From Dryococelus australis (taxonomy: Eukaryota; Arthropoda; Insecta; Phasmatodea; Phasmatidae), in the NCBI GenBank assembly GCA_029891345.1, contig CM057002.1, forward strand, positions 21,369,795 through 21,433,794: a stretch of 64,000 bases of DNA, read 5' to 3'. The notes beneath the pieces are model-generated. The model made no database searches and was not told the DNA's origin. It worked only from the letters and a program-made list of their open reading frames with translations. Shown piece by piece: positions 36,963 to 49,222 of the stretch (positions are counted from its first letter, which is position 1; each line of letters starts with the position of its first letter). The position numbers were made by a program, and so were the translations under genes.

Positions 36963-38828
36963 ATGTCATTTTTAGCAAGAAGAAAATTTGTATTGGCTTT
37001 AGATTCACTGAAGAAGTAGGAAGAGAAGGAAATGAAGAACATCCCCCACCCAAATGTATACATTGTTACTCGGACGGTGTATTATTTAAGAGAGTGAATA
37101 AGTAAACAAGTATTTCATAGTTAAAAGTCCAGGTCACAATAAAGTTAACATGGAGCTCGTTGTGTCAAACTTGCGTTAGTTATGTGTTAATATTTTTGGT
37201 TGAAGCTGTGTTCAGGTTGGAGTTATATAAAGTTAATCTTTACTAAGTTGTAATTCAGTGCTATCAAATATGTGTGTCTAGATTAGGAATTAAAACTAGT
37301 GCTTACGTGTTTATATTGGCAATTAAACATACATATCAGCAATTGTTACAATACTGAAAACATTGGCCTCTTATATGTAACATAAATTGTGGCCAATCTT
37401 CACCTACATATTTTATGTAATTACAGAGATTTTGAAAGCGTTAATTTATTTACCAACAAAATACACAATACCGAAATTGTAACTTCAATGTCTGTTGCAA
37501 TAGTGGCATAATACTCAATATAGTATCAAGAAGTTAATTGGTAGACATAAAAATGAATACGGTAAGCAGAAGAAACGAATCGTCCTTTGAATCCGATTGG
37601 CTAATACTATGTTACTGCCATGTTATGTTGAAGTCGGTTCGAGTCAACTTCTAGGCGTGGAAAATCTAGGTCTGTATCGCTCTTAATTCAGTGTAAATAC
37701 AGGACTACGCGATCTATACGTGAACATAACGGCAACATTAAGTTAAAGCAAGGAACTCCATGCCAATTTGAAAAGCGACGTTAAGACTCTAGTAGTAAAG
37801 TGAGAAGATACGAACCGTCAGTCAGCAGGTTTGGAAGCAGCTGATAGATCAAGAAGTCACGTTGTGCAATGAACAATCTGAGGTGTCGGGGTGTATGCAG
37901 TCTGTCACACCTGCTGTATCTTATCCACATTCTTAGCGAGGCGCTTACACGACACCAGCGCCTCCTATCGTGTGTCCTTGGAACTGCGCAGTATCTGGCA
38001 TCCTGTGGTCTCTGCAAACCACCTTATAAAAATACTTGTGAAAAAGTGTTCATGCGTCCTTATGTAAAGGTTACCATATCGTATGATTTCCAGATTGAAG
38101 ACAGGCGCAGCTGAGCAGAAGCAACTTCACATAGAAAGTCGCAAATTATCTTACAATACAAAATAAATACAAAAAATGTTATTTAAATTTTAACCCTATA
38201 GAATATTTTCAATCTACATTAACGCAACAATGCCGTATAATTTGCATACATTTTAAATGTTTATATATTGTTAAAGTCAACAACGCATTTCAACTAAAAT
38301 AAAGTAACCTTAAAGAAAAATCAGAGCTAAAGGCAAAGAAAAAGTATTTAGTCATTAGTGCCTTTTGCCAGACATGTATGGCCTCGCAAACTCTTCGTTA
38401 AGCACTGAGATGGGGACAGGTTTAAGTAAAGTGAATGGTGGAATCTCATAAAACGATAAGGATTAGAGGCTAGAGTTAAGGGGCCCCGCCTACCTGAACT
38501 TCATTGCAGAGTGTGTGACATACACGTTTTACAAAGGAACTATTAGATGTGCGTCCAATATGCTGGTGTACGAAAACCACTCTCATTTCAGACGAGGGCT
38601 GCTGTATGCTTTTAAAACATAGGAAGAAAATTTCTGAGAACCTTAAAAATGACTAAAAATGGCTTTGTCAGAGCTCTGTATCACATAACATACGGACCAA
38701 ATACATACAAAATAAATCATTGGCCCTGTATAAGACTTTGCCACAGATTTTGCACCAATAAAATTGCAGTTCTGCAGCTTAAAGTCCAATAGGTTCACGC
38801 AGGAAGACGAGATAACTGTACATGAGAT

Positions 38829-38925
38829 CAGAGCCTTGCGCATAGAGGTGGTGACGCAGTTGTTGCGCGTGGCAGTGTAGCCCTTATCTCTCCCGCGCTT
38901 CTCGACCTCAGACGCGACAAATAGT
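38829..38925 (-). repeat. R5 dispersed repeat, copy 3
   Basis: Inverted: CCCTTATCTCTCCCGCGCTTCTCGACCTCA is the complement of the copy 1 core. Confidence 0.55.
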
Positions 38926-39007
38926 TCAAGTAGACGAACCCTTTAAGTTAGTTGACTCGTCGCAAGATGGCACCGCGGGAAAATCGATCATAGAGCTATT
39001 TTGTATC

Positions 39008-39010
<3 letters not shown>

Positions 39011-39062
<52 letters not shown>
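39011..39062. repeat. (AG)26 microsatellite
   Basis: Uninterrupted AG dinucleotides. A run of 19 G follows 100 bp later at 39162-39180. Confidence 0.97.
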
Positions 39063-39066
<4 letters not shown>

Positions 39067-39698
39067 CGGATAAAATCTCTTGAGGTTTTATTCTTGATAT
39101 AATATTTGGTGTTCAGGCACGAATTTTAAAATAGGAGTGTATGTGTTGGTTTGGTTGTGATGGGGGGGGGGGGGGGGGGGTGTACAGGAGAGAGATACTT
39201 TTCTCTTAAAAATATTCATATACATATTTTAAAACTGGATGATGAGGAGTTCGTGATTAGAGAACAAACCGAAATATAATCAATTTATTTTCTTCAGTGA
39301 ATGTTACTCTAAATTACCTTGTCATGCTTAACACGAAATACTGTTTTTATCTTATCTGTCTATATTTTAATAAGACAATATGTACAAAAAGTATACAGTT
39401 AATTTGTTTTGCTTAATATCGTAAGATATTGTGTTGTGGAGAATAAGTGAAGAAGACTGCCAAGAAAAAAATTAATGCTTTACGCCACACACAAACAAGT
39501 TTCTTTGTCGTTCAGCACGTGTATGCCCCCTCCTGTTACAATTAACACCGGGATTGCCTTGTATAGTCACTAAATATTGTTCTCAGTGTATAGGTTCTAA
39601 CCCAATACAACTCGCAAAAAAATAATTTATATTATGAAAATTTATAATACATAACGGGAAAATCCGGTAGACATGCAATGCCAGTGATGCATAGTAAT

Positions 39699-40010
39699 AG
39701 ATGTAAAAGGCCGATCTTGGCTCACCTCACTTTTTGGGGTTATTTCTTCTAAAATACAACAAAAATTACAGTACACTATATAGGGTTATTTCGCCAGAAA
39801 GTACACGAAAAAGTTAAAAATTCAGAATCTGTAATTAGATTTTAAAAAACCGTGAAAATCATGCAAAAAGGCCAAAATCAAGGCATTTTGAGGGTAAAAA
39901 AAATGACACAGGTAAAGCAAGTAAAATTATGCAAAAATCAAGCAAATTTAAGACAAGCAAATCAAATCAGTTGAAAAGATAATTCATAGAATTTAAATAT
40001 TAAACTCGAT
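39699..40010 (+). repeat. Left terminal inverted repeat of the 6.2-kb element
   Basis: It matches the complement of 45495-45901 with diverged bases and an internal gap of roughly 80 bp. Shared blocks include GTAAAAGGCCGATC, GGGGTTATTTCTTCTAAAAT and CAAGTAAAATTATGCAAAA. Confidence 0.75.
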
Positions 40011-40094
40011 ATCATGTACAGATTTTCCATCTGTAAAAAATGTTATAGTGAATATGTTAGTAGTCGTTATGAATGTTAAAAGAGAGAGAGAGCA

Positions 40095-42395
40095 ATGTGC
40101 GAGTGTGGAAAATATGTTTATAATACATCTCTCAAAAAGCATAGAAATAGTATATTACACAATATAGCATTAGATAATTTAAACGAAAATCATGATAATT
40201 ATCCAAAAAAAACATGTAAAGCGTGTAATGAGATCAAATCTATACAATTATTTTCTCTTAATAAAAATAGTAGGGACAAATATTCAGTCACATCAAAAAA
40301 ATATTTTAGTGATTACTTGTATAACAACTGTGTTGAACGGTGAAGGAGTGAGGATGTTGAGACGTATTGCTGAAGATTTTAAAATAGAATATATAACTAG
40401 AGCAAGGAAAAAAGATCTAATAAGAACTCTTATAACAATTTTTATGCCGATGGTTTTAGACGGCGGAGAAAAATAAAGCAGATAAAAAGAACAAGGAATA
40501 ATTTTACGAATTCACCTTTGGCTTATGCAAATATCAATGAATTCACAAAATATTTCCATTCTATAACAATTTTGTTAACAAAAAATAGAAGAAAAACAAA
40601 AATTACTTAGTTAATCAAGCTTTTAAAACTAGAGTACCAACATATAACACTGAAAATACTTTTAATTCAGTATAATCCATTCATTTTTTGACTTCAGCAA
40701 AAAATAAGATATTTGAGATAATACACAATAATGTTAAAATATTTAGAGGTGTGAAAACCAGTATTAAATTATATGCTACTTTTCATAAACAAAAAAAAAA
40801 AAAAATCAAATACGATTGTTCACTTTTCAATCACCCAATTATACAGCATTGAATGCTGGGAATATTAAAAAAAAATTACAAATTCTTAATAGAAGAAATA
40901 CTTACACAATTAACTGAATTTCAAAAACGAGATTCTGGATGGGCTTTAGATAAAATAATTTGAATACAATTAGCAATAAATAAGTATAATCTATTAAGGG
41001 GCTCATCATATATTTATCTATCAGAAGTGATTAAAAATAAAAAAGCGTGCATAAATGTAAAGAATAATAATCAAAAATGATTTCTTTGGGCGATTAAATA
41101 TGCACTAATTCCTGTAAAAAAAATTCATTCAGAGTATCTAAATATAAAAACCTGGGGCTTAATATTAATGAAGCAATAGATAAATATGAATAACCTATTA
41201 AAATTGATGATATACCAAATATAGAAAATCAAATTGATACATCTATAAATGTATACTCTATTGATGATAAATCTATGGTATATTCACTAAAACTCACAAA
41301 AAATAAAAAATAAAAAACATAAATTTACTTTATTTCAAAAGCAATACAAAATCGCATTATTGTTGGATAAAAGATTTATCTAAACCGCTTTCTGCACAAA
41401 AAAAAAAGAACAAAACTTTTATATGTGATACGTGTCTTCAATTATTTTATTCTCAAGAAAAATGAAACAAACATACTGCAGATCGTTCTAAAAAAAGAAG
41501 CTGTAAAATTCACTTTACCCCTAAAAGGAGAGCAAATCAAATGTAAAAATTATAAACATACAACGAAGGTTCCATTAACTATCTATGCAGATTTTGAATC
41601 AATATTAAAGATAATACCAACAACTAAACCAAACCCAAGAGGAACAAAAAAAATTTCAATTAATTAAAAAATATCCAATTTGAACAGAGGATGATATTGA
41701 TAATGGTTTTTATATAGAAACACTTAAAGGACGATTTAATCTTACTAATGAACAAATAAATAACATTGATTTAGAATTAAATGATGAATCATACACAGTG
41801 AAATATCAATTACACGAAGTATGTGGTATCTAAGTATGGTGATTATAAGCCCCCAGTAGTATACCGAGGACCAAATGCTCATGAAATATTTATACATTCA
41901 ACAAAAATAGATGTAGAATAAATTTGGGAAATATATTCACAAATTGAAACAATGCATCTACTAACAAAAGAAGAAAAAATATTATATAGGAACTCTGATA
42001 AATGTGGATATGAATATACAGAGAACGATAAAAAAAAGTACACCATCATGATCATATAAGTGAAGAATTCATTAATCCTGTATGTCATCATTGTAATCTA
42101 CAATTAAAATTACCCAGTTATGTTCCAATTAATTTTCATAATTTAGCAGGCTATGATGATGAAAAATGTGAAAAATTAGTAGCAAAACTAAATTTCAAAA
42201 GAAGTACTATATTTAATGAAAATCTTGCAGCTATACATATGAATAAAACAAATGCAAAATGAGAATAAACCAATTTATGTGGGTATGTCAATTTTAGATA
42301 TTTCAAAATGATTAATGTATGATTTTAGTTATAACATAATAAAACCAAAAATGGCTATAAAATTGAATTAGGTTATCAATATATCGATAGGCAAT
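40095..42395 (+). pseudogene. Protein-primed family B DNA polymerase, N-terminal and exonuclease part, broken
   Basis: Replicative polymerase of the DNA_pol_B_2 type found in Polintons, adintoviruses and bidnaviruses. Visible pieces, in order and in shifting frames: a Cys/His cluster (MCECGKYVYNTSLKKH; KTCKACNE) at 40095-40345, FQKRDSGWALDK near 40920, NKYNLLRGSSYIYL near 40980, KKACINVKN near 41040, the exonuclease I motif IYADFES at about 41581-41601, and FHNLAGYD at 42134-42157. The polymerase catalytic palm motifs are not seen, so the C-terminal half appears deleted. At least ten stops or shifts interrupt it. Confidence 0.75.
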
Positions 42396-42413
42396 ATCAT
42401 TATATTTGTATGC

Positions 42414-43512
42414 TTAATATAATTTATTTACTTCTTTATCACCTCTTTCAAGTCTTTCATTTAATATTGTAAATGGACCACAATAATTATAACCTGGCAA
42501 ATGCATTTCGGGTAAATTTAAATTGTTTAATACCCAATTTATTACACCATTTCCATAGTGTTCTGAATTCCAAAATGAATGCGAAATAACATTTAAAACT
42601 CTTATAAGATATATTGTACCTTTTGGATTATTTTTAACAAATTCTGAAAATTTATTGTATAACATATTCATTATGTTCACTTTTTCATTGTAAACACTAT
42701 TATTTCCAGCATTTTCTTCGCACTGAACAACTAATTATTTATCAATTAATTTTCTAAAATCAACCATCCAAACGTACTATTTGGGCAAAATATTATATAT
42801 TTTTATACCTTCTCCAGATTTAGGAGTTGTTGTAGAAGCAATCTTTCTGGTGCATCTGGTAATGACTTTGACTGTGAATTTTTTATATATTCATCATAAA
42901 TTGGACTAATTATCTTAATATACTTAGTATTGTTACTTGCGGTTGGATTTTCCTTTTTTTTTATTAGGAATATATTTTTGTTATATAGCATTGGTTGCTA
43001 AAATAATATCTTTGTAATTTTTAATGTCAACATTATTGAAATTATCTTCGAGTTCTTCATACGTACTTTTTGTTAACAAATGAATAAAACCATCTGTAAA
43101 TTCACATTTTTTATCTTTGACAAATAAAAAATCAACATCTATTTTTACTTTTGTATCACCAATTTCAAAATCTTGACCAACTCCTCGTTAACCAAATTTT
43201 TCATTAAAATTAATATTTTCAGAAATAAATTTTCTGAGATTTATAGTAGAAACACCTGATATAGGCGGTAAATTTTTTTATGATACAATTCCCATTTGCT
43301 CTTCCAATTAGGAGATTCTTGTTCTGTAAATAATTATTTTTCAAAGGATGTTTCATCTGGTGATGGTGGATGATCTAAATTTTTTGCAGCAACAGGTAAT
43401 AGTGCTGTTATTAAATTTTTATTTTCTTCACACTTATTTGTTCTATGTTTTTGTTAATATTTTGTAATGCACGAATTAATGGTAGATCTTTCTTCTGTTT
43501 TTTTTTTTCCAT
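42414..43512 (-). pseudogene. Parvovirus VP1-type phospholipase A2 protein, broken
   Basis: The minus-strand segment 42680-42414 ends with LPEMHLPGYNYCGPFTILN and RLERGDKEVNKL. This corresponds to the calcium-binding loop of the phospholipase A2 domain in parvovirus and densovirus VP1 (LPGYNYxGPGxxL), the activity used to breach endosomal membranes. The second Gly of GPG is Phe here and the catalytic HD motif is not reached before the frame ends. Upstream pieces (ALLPVAAKNLDHPPSPDE near 43400; LYNKNIFLIKKKENPTASN near 42960) are in different frames. The copy is non-functional. Confidence 0.6.
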
Positions 43513-43618
43513 ATTCTACCTCATGGTTCTTTTTATAATTTCTGTACTTCTCGAGTAGCAATTTCACTCAATGAAATCTATTTTATTCTCCCATTTATAT
43601 ATAATTTTTTTACTTATA

Positions 43619-44870
43619 AATGAGTTATAAAAGCACTGAGAGTTTTGAGAGACAAACTTTTCCCCCAACTGATCAAACTAGTAAAAATTAAAATGTTTAC
43701 AATAACAGATTAGAGTTTCATATTCCTATAGGAGATGGCTTTTAGAAGAATATCGCTTACTAAAAGAGACAAATTTGGAGATGAGACAAAATACGAAAAA
43801 TTAGATAATATTGATATTTGTTCTATTTCAGTTTTCTAGAGTAGATATTAAAAAAATTTGGGCAGATTATTGAGGTTGATGATAATCCAGGAATAACGAC
43901 GACAATGATGGATATTTTCCTAAGATCACTAGGTGACCAAAGTTATTTGGAGTCTACTGGTGTTGATAAGAAATATCGAGTAAAATCGGTTAGTAGTGAT
44001 AAAATAAATGAAATAATGTATCCATTAAGTTATTTGTTTGGTTTTATTCGCGATAATAATGAAGTTTACTGGAAGGGTGGTAATGAAATAATTTTTTTTT
44101 CGAAATTCGTCTGATAAATGTTTATTTGTTTATGAAGAAAAATGCAGATGGGGCGGTTGATAAAACTTATGCTGATCCATGTAAAATTGTTATTGAAAAA
44201 TTAAAAAAATAATGTGGCTCATTGTTGAATACGAAGCTAACACATCAGTTACAATTAAAGAAAATGTATATGTAAATCCTAAAATTCATATTGGTTTTAA
44301 TTATTGGCTATTTTTAGAAAAAGAAGTTCATGCTGGGACGACTGTTTTTAACTTCGATTTAACATGTCTGATTTTGTAATTGTTTGATCACTGTAATGCG
44401 AGAAATATTTTTGTTAAAAATGGTAGAAATGAAATTTTTCCAAAAGAAAATTGGAATCTAGATATTGAAAATGATCTTTGTCTTAAAATGTCTCTTGCTT
44501 TTAATGATTTTAGAAATTCAGGAACAAAATTAGATACAATGTATGAAAATAATGATCTTTATTATAAGCCAACTATAAACTATGAGGGCGATATCAATTA
44601 TTATTCATTTTGGGGACGAAGACCTTTATATGTTATTGACTGCCTATTAGAAAACAGCAGTAGTTAAAGATAAAACAAATATAAAAATTGGTGTTAATTT
44701 TAAAAAGCTCTCGATGCTGGTACAATTTGGAATGTTGTTTTAATTAGTCAACGAAATTTTACTTATGATTATTTGAAAGAAAATATCACTGAAGATGTAT
44801 AAATTTCTAATTTTATTAAATGGGCAATGTGAACGGTTTTACAGAAACAAGAAATTGTTTCGATATTTTA
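43619..44870 (+). pseudogene. Unrecognised, possibly structural protein of the 6.2-kb element, broken
   Basis: A series of plus-strand open pieces: MSYKSTESFERQTFPPTDQ at 43619, 43905-44114 (MMDIFLRSLGDQSYLEST...), 44380-44667 (NARNIFVKNGRNEIFPKENW) and a tail to about 44870. Together they suggest one protein of about 400 residues broken by shifts. Position next to the PLA2 protein suggests a virion or capsid role, but I do not recognise a named family. A further short open piece at 45250-45462 may be another remnant. Confidence 0.45.
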
Positions 44871-44909
44871 ATACAATTTTGTAGACTCATAGTTGAGTGG
44901 TCGCATTAA

Positions 44910-44930
44910 TTTTTTTTTTTTTTTTTTTTT
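44910..44930. repeat. T21 homopolymer inside the 6.2-kb element
   Basis: It lies just after the third decayed gene of the element; it may be slippage or an inverted retroposed tail. Confidence 0.9.
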
Positions 44931-45494
44931 ACGAATTCTTAGAAGTATAGATGAATTATTCTATTGAATAAAAACAATAATTATATTTTAAAATGTTTTA
45001 TCTAATAAAGGACCTTATATTTTTGTCATATATTCAGTATCCGGCATGCCGGATACTAAAATTCCATAATGAATAAAGCATAACATATCGTTAGTAGTCA
45101 ACACATTATTTCTACAAATAAGGGAACCCAAACATTTTTGAACCAACTTCCTAAATTAATATTATAATCATTGTATTTTATACATTCGAAAATATTTAAA
45201 TAACAGTATCACTTTTATATATATACAGATTTTTAATATTATAAATTGATCAAATTACAGAACTTTTAGAAGTTTGGGATATTGGGAATGAAATGATAAA
45301 AACACAAACATTTATTGATAAAGAATTGGTCCTTGTTCATTTCAAAATTGTTTTAAAAATCGAAAAGAATGATTTAAGATCAAATAAATGTTCTGATTTT
45401 AAAGATTATGTTAATGGTTTGGAATGTTGTGATGGTTGGTATTATGGGTTTTTGACAACTTAAAAAAATCTTATTGGAGTTTTACTTTTGTTGA

Positions 45495-45901
45495 ATAATA
45501 TTGATAAATTCTATCAATAATCTTTTTTAATATTTCGTCTGGTTTGCCAATTTTAGCCTTAAATCTGCTGTATTTTGCATAATTTTACTTGTTTTACCAG
45601 ATCAAATCGTGTGTGCACATTTTTGAACTGCTAAATTTTTTTTTGCTTAAAACTGCCCGTTTTCGACAGCTCCTTTCAAAAATGCTTTTAGAGCATATAT
45701 TTAACACTCAAAATATTTTGATTTTGGCTTTATTTTACATAATTTTCACGGTTTTTTTCATCTAATTTCGGATTTTTATTTTTTAACTTCTTCATGTACT
45801 TTTTAGTGAAATAATACTATTAAGTGTACTGCATTTTGTTGTAATTTTAGAAGAAATAACCCCAAAGAAGTAAGGTGAGCTAGGATCGGCCTTTTACATC
45901 T
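45495..45901 (-). repeat. Right terminal inverted repeat of the 6.2-kb element
   Basis: Inverted partner of 39699-40010. It is longer than the left copy because the left lacks a block around 45605-45700. The end is at ...CCTTTTACATCT (45901). Confidence 0.75.
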
Positions 45902-46077
45902 ACTCATAGTGACAAAAAATGTTATGTGCAGATCAATTAGCATCGAGCTTGCCAACATGAGCAAAATAAACCTTAGTTTTTAAGTCAATTCCGCCTCGTG
46001 TGAAAAGCGACGTAACCAAAAACCTGATATGTTGTGACCATATGTCAATTACTGATGCTGTGAAACTGTTGATTTAG

Positions 46078-46490
46078 GCTGTCCACTGTAAACTAAGCAC
46101 TTCTGTAATTAACCTTTGAACAAATACAGGCCTATAGGCTGTTCACTGACACAACACTACGAGGATAATTTGCAAGCAGGCTCTTAGTTAATACGAATTA
46201 AGAACAGAAGTTCCAAATCTCGACACTGTATTCCGAGAGTAATTTTTGAATTCATTGGAAATCAAGTTGGGGTGTTTATACTCTATACATAGTATAGTAC
46301 GATATGGTATGTTACTAACACATTTAGGTAACTAACAATTTTCAAGTTTCAAAGTTACTGACTCAAGAATAAAGTCGTCAGGCTCATTAACAACGTAAAT
46401 TTAATATCAGGTGGAAGGATACATGACAAGGAGGAAAGTAGACCTCCAGCAAGGCTTTCAGAAGTTCTAAGTTTACCGTGAACTACGTAT
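46078..46490 (-). repeat. R1 MITE-like repeat, copy 4
   Basis: Minus orientation. Left end GGCTGTCCACTGTAAACTAAGC at 46078; right end reads back as GTTCACGGTAAACTTAGAACTTCTGAAAGCC. The interior is diverged. Confidence 0.5.
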
Positions 46491-47492
46491 AAAATAAATG
46501 TTTTCACTGCATAAAAAATAAATATAATGCATTCACGGTACCATTTCAAATGAAACCTTTAAAAATAACGCTAAATAAAAATAATCATTTTTTCTACAAT
46601 GTGTCATACTCCCAAGCGATTTATGTTTATGTTAAAATTTAGTACCTTATTTTTTTTTGTTAAATAAAACTTTCTCTTTCAATTTATGTATACAGTGTAA
46701 TATGTATTTTGTAGTCAATATGCTATGAAACTGAGAGAAATGCAGTATTTTTCATGGCAACTATTGTTAATCTCCCGAAAATGACCCAACACAGGAAATG
46801 TACTATTTAAAGTGGAAAATGTACCACAAGTACGTTTTAAATGTGACACACCCCATTGAGTATGCATGCAGGAATGCAAGGCAAGGGAAAAAGACAAACA
46901 CGGCCGCTTTACATTAATATTTAATTGATACTCTCTCGTATCAATTCTATACAGTCATTTACACTGGTACAAGTTATTTAACATACTGCAAAGTGGTTTC
47001 CGTGTTTGTTTATGGTTCGCTGACAGTGATGAGGCAGACGGGAAATACCATCGGCTGCATGAGATCCATCAAGGTGTTTCACCCCTTTGGGACGTGTCAA
47101 CGATTGCAAAAAGGTAGAAGAAGGTGCACAAACCTATGGTAGAGTTTGTCAGTACAAGACACATATATATATCGATATATTTAGCATGAATACATTAATT
47201 GCAAAATGCTTGATGCTGGCAGATGAACCTGTGTGCGTGTTGGAAATTTTGTTAAAAAGGGGGGGGGGGGAGATATTTTGCAACACACAACAAAATAACA
47301 CTGTGTAAATTTGTGCCAACAACATCACACCAAAAGATTATCCAGCTCTAAAATACCCTTTAAATGATCAAAGATCTCCTTTGGATACCAGTAGATAACT
47401 CAACCATAATGGACAAAGGTGCAAAAAGTAGAAAGCAGAGCCTATCTTATACGATCTGAGAAAAACATCTGATAAAATAGTACAGAATTCAT

Positions 47493-47515
47493 AAAAAAAA
47501 AAAAAAAAAAAAAAA
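47493..47515. repeat. A23 homopolymer
   Basis: A 23-base A run. It may be the tail of a retroposed sequence, but the 400 bp upstream hold nothing I recognise. Confidence 0.9.
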
Positions 47516-47895
47516 CACAAATATTTCCTCTATAATAGGCAATAAATACTATATTGAGGTAGCTATCAACACCCTTTTAAAAGTTTTTACTATTAAGAAT
47601 TCCTATAGGAAATACATTCAACCGACCCCGAAAACCATATCAGACGCCTTATATTAAAATCTAACCACAGAAAGACTACACTCGAAACGCAAGGCAGATA
47701 TAAATATTACCAAAATACAAGATCCTAACTACATGACTCTAATCTACTACAGAGCAACGTACGAACTACATTCTTGGAACATTACTTACATTTCTGGACA
47801 ACTACAAAATTGTCGCGCCTAACGCCATGAAGCCATACTGCATATTCCATTGTCGACGTCATCTCCCGCCAGCCAGTCCGTAACATTCGTAGATA

Positions 47896-48090
47896 AAGGG
47901 GAGTACAGTGGCTGAGCGATTAGCACGCTCGCCTCCCACAAAGGCGAACCGGGTTCAATCCCCGGCCGGGTCACCGGATTCTCGCAAGTGGGAATCGTGG
48001 TCGGCGGGTTTTCTCGGGGATCTCCCGTTGCCCCCGCCCCCTCATTCCAGCACCGCTCCATACTCACATCAATTACCCTCATCGGCTCTC
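47896..48090 (+). repeat. tRNA-derived SINE
   Basis: A box-like TGGCTGAGCGATTAGC at 47909 and a B box GGGTTCAATCCCC at 47951 give an internal pol III promoter spaced as in a tRNA, but the flanking sequence does not fold as a tRNA acceptor stem. The body (GGTTTTCTCGGGGATCTCCC, CCTCATTCCAGC) is shared with the copies at 9103 and 62970. Confidence 0.8.
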
Positions 48091-48754
48091 AATACCTCGT
48101 TAAAAGACCCCTAAATCTCTTCACTCACTCGTAGAGGAAGACTGCACTATGACTCAGGCTGGCAAGCGGTTATTTATACAGCCCCAAAAAGTGAGGCTCA
48201 AATATAATGTAGGGAGCAGGAACGGGAAAGGAATTGATGGCAAATGCCACGCGTTTTCGCTCCTGTCGCCAGAGGGCGCCTGAAGGCCTCGCGGGCGCTT
48301 GGCGGCGCCTGGCAGTAGACGCGTGCTTTGTAGAGGCAAGACGTATGCGTGTCGGCTGGACGACTATGGGTCCACTTGTTAACTTGAACAATATGTCTTA
48401 GGTATTTTACGCACCACTGTAGTATTAAATGTTCTCTAACGTGAGGCCACGTTCTTATACTAAAAGTTTTTAATAACCTGAAAGCAGTGTTTATTATATG
48501 CAGGCTACTATTTTCAAATTACTTCGCTATAAATTTTACGTAAACGACACATATTTTGAAGTTAATACGTCTTTAAATTCGCAATCAGAGTGGGAGGCAA
48601 TCCAAAAAATCCGATGATAAAATCGGGAGATACTGTTTGGCATTGCAGTTCCGTATCTATCGTATGCATTCAATATTCATTTACATCAGTCGATTGCCAA
48701 ATGACCAAAGAATATGTTACGTTGAAAGAGGACTGTGAAGCATCACATAAAATA

Positions 48755-49222
48755 ATCGTAGTTGAAAATTTTGCGCCGGGGGGGGGGGGGGACGCAGCAA
48801 TTAAGATCGTTTCACCACGTCTCATAATTTCCGTGTAGTATAACTTTGGACTACGAGAAGCTACGACGCTCTTTTAAGTTCCAATCGACAGATTTCGTCA
48901 AGATCAATCGATAGCGTGTATAAAAAAAGCATTTGTGTGTCGTGGCTATGGTGAAATTGTATGAGTTTAATGTAAACAATTAAGAAAACTTAAATAAATG
49001 TGGTCCTATACCCGTCAAAAAGCCAAGCCGAAGTACAGAAGTGGTATACGGTTGGAAATAGCATCTCAAGAGAAATCCAGTAATACCCACAAAAGCCCAT
49101 ATAATCGAGTGAAGCGGTGCCAGGGACGTAAAATAAACATCAAGGTGTCCGAGCGAGTCAACGTAGACGTGTTCAAGCAAAACAAAAGGCCGTGTCCACA
49201 ACACAGCCAAACCCACTTTTTT
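48755..49222 (+). repeat. R4 dispersed repeat, copy 1
   Basis: It matches the complement of 61437-61858: GCCAAGCCGAAGTACAGAA, AAAATAAACATCAAGGTGTCCGAGCG, CGTGGCTATGG. It includes a 12-13 base G run at 48779 that has a counterpart in the other copy. Confidence 0.7.

Larger units (their letters stand above)
35820..39690. other. AT-rich intergenic stretch
   Basis: It contains the 19-bp tandem repeat, R5 copy 3, the AG microsatellite and the G19 run. No coding region is supported. Confidence 0.5.
39699..45901 (+). mobile_element. Polinton/Maverick-like or bidnavirus-like endogenous element, 6.2 kb, decayed
   Basis: The ends are long terminal inverted repeats starting AGATGTAAAAGGCCGATC and closing with its complement. 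The flanking hexamers are agtaat and actcat (4 of 6 identical), fitting the 6-bp target duplication and AG...CT ends of Polintons. Inside are decayed genes: protein-primed DNA polymerase B on plus (40095-42395), a parvovirus-type phospholipase A2 protein on minus (42414-43512), and a third protein on plus (43619-44870). All are broken by several stops and frame changes. No retroviral-type integrase, packaging ATPase or cysteine protease is recognisable, and 6.2 kb is far shorter than the usual 15-20 kb Polinton. PolB plus PLA2 plus inverted repeats at this length resembles the gene set of bidnaviruses. Confidence 0.75.

Noticed and set aside
37781..38114. Possible upstream Oatp exon on the minus strand
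   Set aside because: The peptide is basic and Cys-rich without Oatp features, and no phase-compatible donor was convincing.
39699..45901. A complete autonomous Polinton
   Set aside because: No integrase, ATPase or protease seen, the PolB palm is missing and all genes are broken.
47900..47975. A tRNA gene suggested by A and B boxes
   Set aside because: No acceptor stem or complete cloverleaf; the sequence continues into a body shared with two other copies, so it is a SINE.
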